Of a stretch of DNA of 64,000 nt, positions 17,917-25,626 are shown piece after piece; positions within the stretch are counted from its first letter, which is position 1, and each line of letters begins with the position of its first letter. Below the pieces are notes generated by a model that was not told the origin of the DNA, ran no database searches, and saw only the letters and a program-made list of their open reading frames with translations. The stretch is from positions 2,182,001-2,246,000 of the forward strand of contig CP054186.1 of assembly GCA_015200025.1 (NCBI GenBank), read 5' to 3'. The DNA is from Phycisphaeraceae bacterium. GTDB lineage: Bacteria; Planctomycetota; Phycisphaerae; Phycisphaerales; UBA1924. The position numbers and the translations under genes were made by a program.

Positions 17917-18399
17917 ATGGCGACGCTGGTGGTCCACGAAAGGTCGGCGTGGGAGGATCGGTTCCGGACCCCGTCCGAGTCCGTGCTGATGGGCGCCATC
18001 CCCAAGGGCGTCGTGCCCGCGTTCGAACGCATGCGGGCGGGGTTGGCCGAGTTGCCCGGGGTCGAGGAGCACCTGGCCTGGTGCGGGGTCCCGTGGCGGT
18101 GGAGTTGGGAGTACCGCGCCGCGGACGGATCGGTCGGCGGGGAAGACGGGCACGGCCTCGCGTACGTCGTGCCGAACCCTGCGAGGCCCGCCCTGGTTGT
18201 TCCCGTGCCGGATTCGACGCTCGGGCTGCTCTCCGGGCGTGACGTCTCCAAGCCCGTGCGGGAGCAGGTCGCCGTGACGCCCAGCGTCGGCGGGTGGCGG
18301 TGGGCGGCGTGGGACCTCACCTCCCGTGGGCTCGCCGACGAGCTGCTCGGGCTGGTCTCGATCGTGATGAACCACACCCCGGCGCGGGCCGGCGGGTGA
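17917..18399 (+). CDS. Conserved hypothetical protein
   Basis: A 160-residue soluble protein that I do not recognise. The ATG has a strong AGGAGG site upstream. The sequence contains Trp-rich segments (WCGVPWRWSWEYR, GGWRWAAWDL) and PKGVVPAFERMRAG near the N-terminus. There is no signal peptide or membrane segment. It lies between a response regulator (divergent) and dacB, 125 bp before the latter, so an operon is possible but not clear. Confidence 0.65.
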   Translation: MATLVVHERSAWEDRFRTPSESVLMGAIPKGVVPAFERMRAGLAELPGVEEHLAWCGVPWRWSWEYRAADGSVGGEDGHGLAYVVPNPARPALVVPVPDSTLGLLSGRDVSKPVREQVAVTPSVGGWRWAAWDLTSRGLADELLGLVSIVMNHTPARAGG

Positions 18400-18524
18400 C
18401 GCGGAATGGGTTGAAGCCCGGCGCGTGGAGGTGTCGATGACAGGGGGCCCGGGACGGTCGGCGGGCGAAGCCCAGACGCGATGGCGGCACGGATGAGCAG
18501 CAACTACGCAAGGAGGCGGATGAG

Positions 18525-20096
18525 ATGACGAACACGCTCGCACGGAGGCGGGGACGGGTCGGGTCGTTGAGAGCGTGGGTCGGCTTCGCCGTTGCCGGGT
18601 TATCGGGCTGGTGTGCGCCGGCGTTGGCCCAGCCGCTCAATACCGAGATCGAGCGGCTGCTCTCGAGGTCGAAGCTCGGCACGGAGCAGGCGGGTGTTGT
18701 TGTGACGATGCTGGGCGACACGCCCGGCGAGGACCGTCTCGTGGCGTCGGTGGGCGGGGACCGCCGGTTCATCCCGGCGTCGAACCAGAAAGTGATCACG
18801 AGCGGGGCCGCCTTGTTGGTCCTTGGGGCCGAGTATTCGTTCCGGACCGAGGTCCGCGTGGCGGGTGACCGGGTGATCGTGGTGGGGAGCGGGGATCCCG
18901 CGCTGCTCGACCCCGAGATGCTCGCCAAGAGCGAGGCGAGGCTCACGGTCCAGGGGGTGCTTCGGACCCTGGCCGGGGCGGTCAAGCGGGCGGGCGTGGG
19001 GTCGGTCTCCGAGGTGATCGTCGACGACCGGGCGTTCGACCGCGTGGCCCGACATCCCTCGTGGCCCGCGAGGCACCTCGGGGAGGCCTATTGCCCCGAG
19101 GTCGGGGGTGTGAACGTCCACGGGAACTTGATGAGCCTGTTCGTGCGGCCCGGCGCTTCGCCCGGGGCCCCGCCGACGCTCACCGTCGAACCCTCGGGTT
19201 CGTTCATCGAGGTGGAAAACCAGGCGAGAACGGGGACCAAGGAAGCCAACACCATCGGCGCGGAACGGACGGGCGACGGGAACCGTCTGCGGGTCCGGGG
19301 CGTGATCAGCGCGGCGCCGGCGGGGCCCATCGAGGTCTCGATGCGAGACCCGGCGCGGTACTTCGGGATGCTCCTGGCCGAGGCGCTCGTGGCCGAGGGG
19401 GTCACGGTCGGCGGCGGGGCCGAGGGTGGGGCGAGGGCGTGGGAGCGTGCGAGGACGGCCCAGGCGGACGAGGTGTTCGAGGGGGCCAAGACCGTCGCGG
19501 TGGTCACGACCCCGATCGCCGACGTGCTCAAGAAGTGCAACACATCGTCGAACAACATGTACGCCGAGGCGTTGCTCAAGGCCGCCGGGCGCGCCGTCAC
19601 GGGCGAGCCGGGCTCGTTCGAGAACGGGGCGACGGTGGTGCGGATGATGTTGTCCGAGCGCGTCGGCCCCAGGGCGTCGTCGTCGACGACCATCGCCGAC
19701 GGGTCGGGGCTGAGCGAGCTCAACCGCGTGTCGGCCTCGACGCTGACGGGCTGGTTGGTGGCGATGGCCCGGGTCGAGGCGGTCTCGGGCGTGTTCATCG
19801 ACTCGCTCGCGGGCATCCACGAGGGGTCGGTCCGCAACCGCTTCCGGGGCCATTCCCTCAAGAACACGCTGCGGGCCAAGACCGGGCACATCAACGGCGT
19901 GAGCACCCTCTCGGGGTACCTCACCGACGAGGCGACCGGCCGACGCGTCGCGTTCAGCGTCCTGACCAACTTCGCCGGGAACAACGACCGCCTCTCGGCG
20001 TCGATGGAGTTCCAGCGTGAGGTGGTCAAGGCGGCGGACGCGTGGCTCGCGCGGGAAGTCTCGGCCGAGTCGCGGGTGCTCAAACAGGGCGGGTGA
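18525..20096 (+). CDS. dacB: PBP4-type D-alanyl-D-alanine carboxypeptidase/endopeptidase
   Basis: A 523-residue peptidase family S13 protein that trims or cuts peptidoglycan peptides in the periplasm. The N-terminal signal ends near ALAQ. The three penicillin-binding motifs are present: Ser86-x-x-Lys89 (PASNQK), the SxN-type SSN at about 341-343, and KTG from Lys452 (RAKTGHINGV). The insert between the first two motifs is usual for PBP4. The ATG has an AGGAGG site. Its presence shows that this planctomycete has peptidoglycan-processing machinery. A C-terminal Arg/Ser-rich tail has no known role. Confidence 0.93.
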   Translation: MTNTLARRRGRVGSLRAWVGFAVAGLSGWCAPALAQPLNTEIERLLSRSKLGTEQAGVVVTMLGDTPGEDRLVASVGGDRRFIPASNQKVITSGAALLVLGAEYSFRTEVRVAGDRVIVVGSGDPALLDPEMLAKSEARLTVQGVLRTLAGAVKRAGVGSVSEVIVDDRAFDRVARHPSWPARHLGEAYCPEVGGVNVHGNLMSLFVRPGASPGAPPTLTVEPSGSFIEVENQARTGTKEANTIGAERTGDGNRLRVRGVISAAPAGPIEVSMRDPARYFGMLLAEALVAEGVTVGGGAEGGARAWERARTAQADEVFEGAKTVAVVTTPIADVLKKCNTSSNNMYAEALLKAAGRAVTGEPGSFENGATVVRMMLSERVGPRASSSTTIADGSGLSELNRVSASTLTGWLVAMARVEAVSGVFIDSLAGIHEGSVRNRFRGHSLKNTLRAKTGHINGVSTLSGYLTDEATGRRVAFSVLTNFAGNNDRLSASMEFQREVVKAADAWLAREVSAESRVLKQGG

Positions 20097-20140
20097 GCCG
20101 GGCCCGTGCCCGGCCGTCTCGTGCCCCCGCCTTCGCGGGC
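20097..20140 (+). terminator. Tandem hairpins after dacB
   Basis: GCCGGGC (20097-20103) pairs with GCCCGGC (20108-20114) around CCGT, and a second short GC hairpin with a CTTC loop follows. No T-tract is present, so this is a possible rather than clear terminator. Confidence 0.35.
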
Positions 20141-20151
20141 CCGTGGCCCCG

Positions 20152-20157
20152 TATGAT
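20152..20157 (+). promoter_or_regulatory. Possible -10 element before hpd
   Basis: TATGAT lies 31 bp before the hpd start codon, after the dacB hairpins. No good -35 hexamer is seen 16-18 bp upstream, so the assignment is tentative. Confidence 0.3.
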
Positions 20158-20188
20158 CTCCTGACAGGTCACTGGAAGGAGGCGTGCG

Positions 20189-21454
20189 ATGACGACGGTG
20201 TCCCCCTCGGCGGGCGTTTCGGGGTCGGTCTCGACGGACCCGCTGCAGCTGATCGACGTGGACCACGTGCAGTTCTACGTGGGCAACGCGAAGCAGGCGG
20301 CGTTCTTCTACGCGCACTGTTTCGGGTTCCAGATCGAGCAGGTCTGCGACCTGACCACCGGGAGCCGCGACGCGGCCCACTACCTCCTGACGCAGGGCAA
20401 CATCCGGTTCATCCTGACCAGCGGGCTGACGCACGAGCACCCCGCGTCGATGGAAGTGGCGATGTACGGGGACGGGGTCAAGGACGTGGCCTTCACGGTC
20501 TTCGACGCCGAGAAGGCCTGGGAGCGTGCGGTGCGGAACGGGGCGTCGTCGGCGTACGAGCCGCGGACGTACCGCGACGAGCACGGGTCGGTGACGATGG
20601 CGGGCATCCGCACGTACGGGCGGGTCTGCCACAGTTTCGTGAGCCGCACCGGCGCGTACGAGCTGACGAAGGTCAAGCAGGGCGGGGTGTTCAAGCCGCG
20701 TTTCCGCCGCCTGGACGGCGCGAAGGACGGGTGCGGGACGCCGGCGGCGGGGTGCGGGCCCCAGAGCGGGGTGGGCTCGGTGCTGTCGATCAACGAGTAC
20801 AACCGCAAGAACCCGTGCGGGCTCAAGTACGTGGACCACCTGGTGGGCAACGTCGAGCTGGGCAAGATGAACCACTGGGTCAAGTTCTACGAGGACGTCA
20901 TGGGGTTCTCGATGTTCAAGCACTTCGACGACAAGGACATCGCCACGGACTACTCGGCCCTGATGTCCAAGGTCATGGCGAGCGGGAACCACCTCATCAA
21001 GATGCCGATCAACGAGCCGGCCGAGGGTAAACGCAAGAGCCAAGTCCAGGAATACCTCGATTGGCACTGCAACTCCCCGGGGGTGCAGCACCTGGCCCTG
21101 CGGACCGACGACGAGCTGCACTCGATCGCGGCGCTCCGCTCCCGCGGGGTGGATTTCCTCACGCTGCCCGACGCCTACTACGAGAAGGTCTGGGACCGCG
21201 TCGACGGGATGCTCAGGGCCCACGGGCACGAGGCCGTCCGCGAGGACCACGAGGCCGTCCGCCGGCTGGGCATCCTGGTCGACTCCGACGACGAGGGGTA
21301 CCTGCTGCAGTTGTTCACCAAGCCGCTGCAGGACCGCCCGACGCTGTTCTTCGAGATCATCTGCCGCCGCGGGAGCCAGAGTTTCGGGAAGGGCAACTTC
21401 AAGGCGCTGTTCGAGGCCCTGGAGCTCGAGCAGGAGCGCCGCGGGAACCTGTGA
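20189..21454 (+). CDS. hpd: 4-hydroxyphenylpyruvate dioxygenase
   Basis: A 421-residue non-haem Fe(II) enzyme that converts 4-hydroxyphenylpyruvate to homogentisate in tyrosine breakdown. It has two vicinal-oxygen-chelate domains. The Fe ligands are His in YVDHLVGNV, His in PGVQHLALRTDD and Glu in LFFEIICRRG. The C-terminal QSFGKGNFKALFEALE helix, which closes the active site, is intact. The ATG has AAGGAGG upstream. Bacterial enzymes are often about 360 residues; the extra length, including a Cys/Gly insert near CGTPAAGCGPQ, is nearer to plant and animal forms. No homogentisate dioxygenase lies beside it; a fumarylacetoacetase-family gene lies 11 kb away. Confidence 0.95.
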   Translation: MTTVSPSAGVSGSVSTDPLQLIDVDHVQFYVGNAKQAAFFYAHCFGFQIEQVCDLTTGSRDAAHYLLTQGNIRFILTSGLTHEHPASMEVAMYGDGVKDVAFTVFDAEKAWERAVRNGASSAYEPRTYRDEHGSVTMAGIRTYGRVCHSFVSRTGAYELTKVKQGGVFKPRFRRLDGAKDGCGTPAAGCGPQSGVGSVLSINEYNRKNPCGLKYVDHLVGNVELGKMNHWVKFYEDVMGFSMFKHFDDKDIATDYSALMSKVMASGNHLIKMPINEPAEGKRKSQVQEYLDWHCNSPGVQHLALRTDDELHSIAALRSRGVDFLTLPDAYYEKVWDRVDGMLRAHGHEAVREDHEAVRRLGILVDSDDEGYLLQLFTKPLQDRPTLFFEIICRRGSQSFGKGNFKALFEALELEQERRGNL

Positions 21455-21465
21455 GGGCTCGGCCC

Positions 21466-21699
21466 ATGGGCGGGACGTTCGGGTGGCTGGATGTCGACGA
21501 GATCGCGGCGACGCTCGCCGAGCGTCACCCCGGGGTTGACCCCATCACCCTCCGCTTCCCGGACCTCAAGCGGATGGTCGAATCGCTGCCCGGCTTCGCC
21601 CCGGACCCCGGGCGTCCCGCCAACGAGAAGATCCTCGAAGCGATCCAGGCCGCGTGGGTCGACGAGCGCACCGACGCACGCGACGACGACGAGGATTGA
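21466..21699 (+). CDS. iscX: IscX-family Fe-S cluster assembly protein
   Basis: A 77-residue acidic protein of the IscX/YfhJ family, a small winged-helix-like adaptor that binds IscS and iron and tunes Fe-S cluster assembly. The family pattern is clear: WLDVDEIAATLAERHPGVDP, RFPDLKRMVESLPGF, NEKILEAIQAAW. The acidic C-terminal tail (DARDDDED) is typical. The ATG at 21466 lies 11 bp after hpd, and the next gene starts 7 bp later, so an hpd-iscX-rlmE operon is likely. The rest of the isc system is not in the window. Confidence 0.85.
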   Translation: MGGTFGWLDVDEIAATLAERHPGVDPITLRFPDLKRMVESLPGFAPDPGRPANEKILEAIQAAWVDERTDARDDDED

Positions 21700-21706
21700 C
21701 CGCCCG

Positions 21707-22330
21707 ATGCCCCAGCCACGCAAACTGCACGACCGCTACTTCAAGCAGGCCAAGACCGAGGGGTACCTCGCCCGCTCGGCGTTCAAGCTCAAGGAGATCC
21801 AGGAGCGCTTCGGCGTGCTCCGCCCGGGCGACGCGGTGCTCGACCTGGGGTGCGCGCCGGGGTCGTGGCTCCAGGTGGCGTCCGAGGAGGTCGGGCCCAC
21901 GGGCGTGGTGGTGGGCATCGACCTCCAGGAGGTCCGCCCGGGGTTCCCCGAGAACGTGCACGCGGCCGTGGGCGACGCTTTCACCGCCGACCCGGCGGCG
22001 CTCCTGATCGCGGCGGGCCGGGGCGCGTTCGACGTGGTTTTGAGCGACATGGCCCCGAACACCACGGGTCACGGGGACGACTTCCTCTCCGTGAGGCTGT
22101 GCCGGCGTGTGCTCGAGGTATGCGGGCGGGTGCTGCGTCGCGGCGGGTGGTGCGTGATGAAGGTCCTCGAAGGGGCCGAGTACACGGACCTGCTCGCCGA
22201 CACGCGCCGGGTGTTCGCCGCGGCCAAGGGGTTCAAGCCCAAGTCCTCGCGCGAGGTCTCACGCGAGATGTTCATCGTCGCCAAGGGTTACCGGGGCGAT
22301 CCGGGCGCCGGGCCGGGGGGCCCGCGGTGA
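21707..22330 (+). CDS. rlmE: 23S rRNA 2'-O-methyltransferase RlmE
   Basis: A 207-residue FtsJ/RrmJ-family methyltransferase that methylates U2552 in the A-loop of 23S rRNA, using S-adenosylmethionine. It has motif I LDLGCAPGSW, and the catalytic K-D-K-E tetrad: Lys in RSAFKL, Asp in LSDMAPN, Lys in VMKVLEG and Glu in REVSREMF. It starts with DRYFKQAK as the family does. The stop overlaps the start of the next gene by 4 nt (GTGA). It is cytosolic. Confidence 0.95.
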   Translation: MPQPRKLHDRYFKQAKTEGYLARSAFKLKEIQERFGVLRPGDAVLDLGCAPGSWLQVASEEVGPTGVVVGIDLQEVRPGFPENVHAAVGDAFTADPAALLIAAGRGAFDVVLSDMAPNTTGHGDDFLSVRLCRRVLEVCGRVLRRGGWCVMKVLEGAEYTDLLADTRRVFAAAKGFKPKSSREVSREMFIVAKGYRGDPGAGPGGPR

Positions 22331-24312
22331 CGTTCCTGGCCCCGGGGGCGGCCCTGACGGCCGGCCTGCTGGCCGGGGCGGCGCTGCTCGCGCTCTACAT
22401 GCTCAAGCTCCGCCGGCGTCCGCTCCGGGTCAGTTCGATCGAGCTGTGGGCCAGGGCCGTCGAGGACCTGCAGGTCAACGTCCCGCTGCGCTGGTTGCGT
22501 TGGTCGGCGTTGCTCCTGCTGCACGCGCTGATCGCCGGGTGCCTTGTCGCGGCGATCGGCCGCCCGGCGTTCGAGGCGGGCGGAGGTGTCGCGGGGCGGG
22601 TGGTCGTGGTGATCGACCGCTCCGCGTCGATGTCGGCCGCCGATGGCGACCCCGCCGGGAGGACTCGGCTCGACGTGGCGAGGACGCGGGCGGCGGAGTC
22701 GATCCGGGCGATGGCCCGCGGGGGCTCGGGAACAACCTTCAGCGTGGTCGCTTTCGCCGCCGAGGCCGAGACGATCGTCGGCCCGACCCCGGACGGCGAG
22801 GTCGCGGCGGTCTCGGCGCTCGCCGTCGGCCCGACCGATCAGCCCGCGGACCTGTCCAGGGCCATGAGGCTCGTGTCGGCCCTGACGGCCGGTTCCTCCG
22901 AGGACAGCGAGACCCCGACCCTTGTCATCGTCCTCTCCGACGGGTCGTTCGAGCAGGACGGCCCGGTCTCGGTCGGCGCGGGCGACGTGCGGTTCGTCCG
23001 GTGCGGCCCCGAGCGCGAGGCGCGGGCCTTGGGCGGCGCCGACAACCTCGGGATCGTCTCTCTTTCCGCTCGACGCGACGACCGGAGGCCCACCACGGTC
23101 CGCGTCTTTGTCCGAGTGCTCAGCGCGTCCGCCGAGCCCCGATCGACCGTGCTCACCCTCACGGTCGGCGGGGCCGAGGTCGCCAAGCGGGCCCTGACCA
23201 TCCCGCCCGGGGGCGAAGCCGGGTTCGCCACCGCCTCCACGACCATCGAGTTCGAATGGGCGGGTTCGGGCGTTGTGACCGTCTCGACCCCGGGGGGCGA
23301 CGCGCTCCCGGGCGACGACGCCGCCTCACTGCTGATCTCGCCGGCCGCGAGGCCCCGCGTCGCCCTCGTGACCCCCGGGGGAGACCCGCGGGGAGCGGGC
23401 GTCACCCCGGAATCGATACTGATCGACGTGCTCTCGGCCCTCGACCCGACGACCCTGGACGTGGTCTCCCCCGCCGAGTACGCCGCGGCCTCGACGGGTC
23501 CGGTTGGGCCCCTGTGGGACGTCGTCGTGTTCGACCGTGTCACGCCCGCCACCCCGCCGCCGGTCCCCTCGATCTCGCTGGGCGCGGGCGTCCCCTCGCC
23601 GGGGATGGGGTACCGCCCGGCCGAAGCTGAGCGGGCGACGTACGTGCTCAGTTGGAGGCGTGCGCACCCGGTCCTGCAGGACGTGGCGATGGACGCAGTC
23701 TTTGTCCGCCGGGCCGGCGTCTTGGACGATGACGCCCCGCCCGGGGTTGTCGACGTGGCGAGGGCAGCCCAGGGTCCGCTGATCCGAGTATCCGACGGCG
23801 CGGGGCCACGCCGAGTCGTGGTCGGGTTCGAGGTCGCGCAGTCCAACTGGGCCCTGCTCCCCGGGTTCGCCATCTTCATGGCCAACGCCGTCGATTTCGT
23901 CGTCGGGCGGTCCGCCTCCGACGCGGGCACGGGTTGGACCACGTCCCAGCCCCTGGACGTACGAGTCCCGCCCGGCGTCGGGCGGTTGGCCCTGCGCGGG
24001 CCCGTCTCGCGCGAGGTCGACGTGGAGCGGCGTGAATCGCCCTGGGTCTGGTCGGTCGGCCCGATGGAGCGAGCGGGGGTGTACGAGATCACCGCCTCGC
24101 CGGGCGGATCCCTCGGGTTCTTCCCCGTCAACCTGGTCGACGAGCGAGAGAGCGCCCTCCTGACCGCCGACACCGCGTCTATCGGCGGGCGTGAGATCCG
24201 GTCCGATCAGCGCGGCGCGGCCCCCGTCGAGGTCTGGTGGTGGTTCGTGGCCGCCGCGGGGGTGCTGCTGATCGTCGAGTGGGTCATCTTCTCGGCCAAG
24301 AGCAGGGTCTGA
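22327..24312 (+). CDS. BatA/VWA-domain membrane protein
   Basis: A 661-residue protein with an N-terminal BatA module (two membrane helices; LYMLKLRRRPLRVSSIELW between them is diagnostic), then a von Willebrand factor A domain beginning VVVVIDRSASMSAAD (MIDAS DxSxS), a long beta-rich region and a C-terminal membrane helix (WWWFVAAAGVLLIVEWVIF). Related proteins are encoded in MoxR-DUF58-VWA clusters; those partners are absent here. The GTG at 22327 overlaps the rlmE stop. A role in envelope integrity or protein assembly is inferred from the family. Confidence 0.88.
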   Translation: MTFLAPGAALTAGLLAGAALLALYMLKLRRRPLRVSSIELWARAVEDLQVNVPLRWLRWSALLLLHALIAGCLVAAIGRPAFEAGGGVAGRVVVVIDRSASMSAADGDPAGRTRLDVARTRAAESIRAMARGGSGTTFSVVAFAAEAETIVGPTPDGEVAAVSALAVGPTDQPADLSRAMRLVSALTAGSSEDSETPTLVIVLSDGSFEQDGPVSVGAGDVRFVRCGPEREARALGGADNLGIVSLSARRDDRRPTTVRVFVRVLSASAEPRSTVLTLTVGGAEVAKRALTIPPGGEAGFATASTTIEFEWAGSGVVTVSTPGGDALPGDDAASLLISPAARPRVALVTPGGDPRGAGVTPESILIDVLSALDPTTLDVVSPAEYAAASTGPVGPLWDVVVFDRVTPATPPPVPSISLGAGVPSPGMGYRPAEAERATYVLSWRRAHPVLQDVAMDAVFVRRAGVLDDDAPPGVVDVARAAQGPLIRVSDGAGPRRVVVGFEVAQSNWALLPGFAIFMANAVDFVVGRSASDAGTGWTTSQPLDVRVPPGVGRLALRGPVSREVDVERRESPWVWSVGPMERAGVYEITASPGGSLGFFPVNLVDERESALLTADTASIGGREIRSDQRGAAPVEVWWWFVAAAGVLLIVEWVIFSAKSRV

Positions 24313-24341
24313 TCGACGGGGGCGGCGCTAGGGTTCGGGAT

Positions 24342-25142
24342 ATGGAAATCGCGGTCATCATCGCGGCGGGCGGATCGTCCACGCGGTACGCGTCGGCCGG
24401 GGGCGTGCGCGCGAAGCTCGACGAAGACCTGGGCGGCAAACCCCTCCTCCAACGCACGATGGAGGCCTTCGCCAACCACGACCGGGTCCGCTGGATCGTC
24501 GTCGCCGGGCCCGGCTCGGACCCCGAGTTCGCCGAGTTCAAGGCCCGGCACGGGGACCGCATCGGGCTCCTGGGCGCCACGCTCGTACGCGGCGGGGCGA
24601 ACGCACGATGGGAATCGGTCAAGGCCGCCCTCGAGGCCGTGGACCCCGGCGCGACCCATATCGCCGTCCACGACGCCGCCAGGCCTTGCGTGAGCGAGGT
24701 GCTGCTCGACCGCGTGTTCGGCCTCGCGAAGGAACATCCGGCGGTCATCCCCGCGGTGGCGTGCGCCGACACCGTCAAACGCGTCGAGCGCACGGACCGC
24801 CCGGCGTCGACCGACGAGGACCCGGCCGCGGCGATCCTCGGGCTCACGCCCGGCGACGGCGAGCGGCTCAGCGTGGTCCGGGCGACGATCGAGCGTGAGG
24901 GGTTGATGATGGTCCAGACGCCGCAGGTCTTCGAGGCCGGGCTGCTCCGCCGGGCGTACGGGCAGGCGGACCTCTCGAGCACCGACGACGCGGGGCTGGT
25001 CGAACGGCTCGGGGTCGAGGTCGTCGTGGCCCGCGGCGAGGCGAAGAACCTCAAGGTGACCGTTCCCGAAGACCTGGCGATGGTCCGAGCGGTGATGGGG
25101 TTCCGCGGCGGCGGCGAGAAGCCGGCGATGCGGCGTTTCTAG
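24342..25142 (+). CDS. ispD: 2-C-methyl-D-erythritol 4-phosphate cytidylyltransferase
   Basis: A 266-residue cytidylyltransferase of the MEP isoprenoid pathway. It couples CTP to methylerythritol phosphate. The nucleotide-binding motif is AVIIAAGGSSTRY; other signatures are VHDAARPCVSEVLL, QTPQVFEAGLL and STDDAGLVERLG. Compared with the usual 230 residues it has an insert at about residues 150-185 (DRPASTDEDPAAA). The start has only a weak ribosome-binding site and lies 29 bp after the BatA gene. Cytosolic. The next pathway enzymes are not in this window. Confidence 0.93.
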   Translation: MEIAVIIAAGGSSTRYASAGGVRAKLDEDLGGKPLLQRTMEAFANHDRVRWIVVAGPGSDPEFAEFKARHGDRIGLLGATLVRGGANARWESVKAALEAVDPGATHIAVHDAARPCVSEVLLDRVFGLAKEHPAVIPAVACADTVKRVERTDRPASTDEDPAAAILGLTPGDGERLSVVRATIEREGLMMVQTPQVFEAGLLRRAYGQADLSSTDDAGLVERLGVEVVVARGEAKNLKVTVPEDLAMVRAVMGFRGGGEKPAMRRF

Positions 25143-25185
25143 AACGAAGAGTACGTATTTTGTAAGGTCATTGATTGATCCTTTC

Positions 25186-25202
25186 CCACGGTGAAACCGT
25201 GG
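25186..25202 (+). promoter_or_regulatory. Hairpin in rpmE leader
   Basis: CCACGGT and ACCGTGG form a perfect 7-bp stem with a GAA loop, 62 bp before rpmE, after an AT-rich stretch (25150-25185) that stands out in this GC-rich DNA. It may mark the rpmE promoter and a structured leader that could take part in ribosomal-protein autocontrol; there is no T-tract. Confidence 0.35.
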
Positions 25203-25264
25203 TGGGGGCGGGGCTAGAATCAAGGCCCATCGGGACCAGCCCCCGGCGGACGTGGAGTTGTGCG

Positions 25265-25495
25265 ATGAAGAGCGACATCCATCCCAGGTACTACAACGCG
25301 TGCAAGGTCTACCACAACGGGCAGGTGGTGATGGAGGTCGGCGCGACGGTGCCGGAGATCCACGTCGAGGTGTGGTCGGGCTCCCACCCGTTCTTCACGG
25401 GCAAACAGACGTTTGTGGACGCGGCGGGTCGGGTCGAGAAGTTCCAGCGCAAGTACGCGGGGAACTACTTCAAGAAGGACGACAAGAAGAAATAA
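25265..25495 (+). CDS. rpmE: 50S ribosomal protein L31
   Basis: A 76-residue L31 protein. It begins [10 protein letters not shown], and contains [30 protein letters not shown], which is highly characteristic. It lacks the CxxC zinc pairs of the C+ type, so it is a zinc-free (C-) form. The Lys-rich tail FKKDDKKK is typical. The gene has its own leader and a strong terminator, so it appears to be a single-gene unit. Confidence 0.95.
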   Translation: MKSDIHPRYYNACKVYHNGQVVMEVGATVPEIHVEVWSGSHPFFTGKQTFVDAAGRVEKFQRKYAGNYFKKDDKKK

Positions 25496-25533
25496 GCCGG
25501 GGTGGTGGGGCGGGGTGGGGAAGGCCGATGCTC

Positions 25534-25565
25534 AAGCCGGGTGTACGCCCGGCTTGTCTGTTTTT
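25534..25565 (+). terminator. Rho-independent terminator after rpmE
   Basis: AAGCCGGG and CCCGGCTT form a perfect 8-bp stem around TGTACG, followed by GTCTGTTTTT. It lies 38 bp after the rpmE stop and 61 bp before metH. Confidence 0.92.
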
Positions 25566-25582
25566 CGCGCCCGGTTCGGGCA

Positions 25583-25610
25583 ATATCCTTATTTCCGGAT
25601 GGACGGATAT
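25583..25610. promoter_or_regulatory. Inverted repeat in metH leader
   Basis: ATATCC (25583-25588) and GGATAT (25605-25610) flank a 16-nt AT-rich centre with repeated GGAT/GGAC words, 17 bp before the metH start. It could be an operator or a leader hairpin. The 61-nt space from terminator to start is too short for a cobalamin or SAM riboswitch. Confidence 0.35.
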
Positions 25611-25626
25611 AGGCATAGGATGAGGT

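Noticed and set aside
25566..25626. Cobalamin or SAM riboswitch before metH
   Set aside because: Only 61 nt lie between the rpmE terminator and the metH start, and no B12-box or SAM-box sequence is seen.
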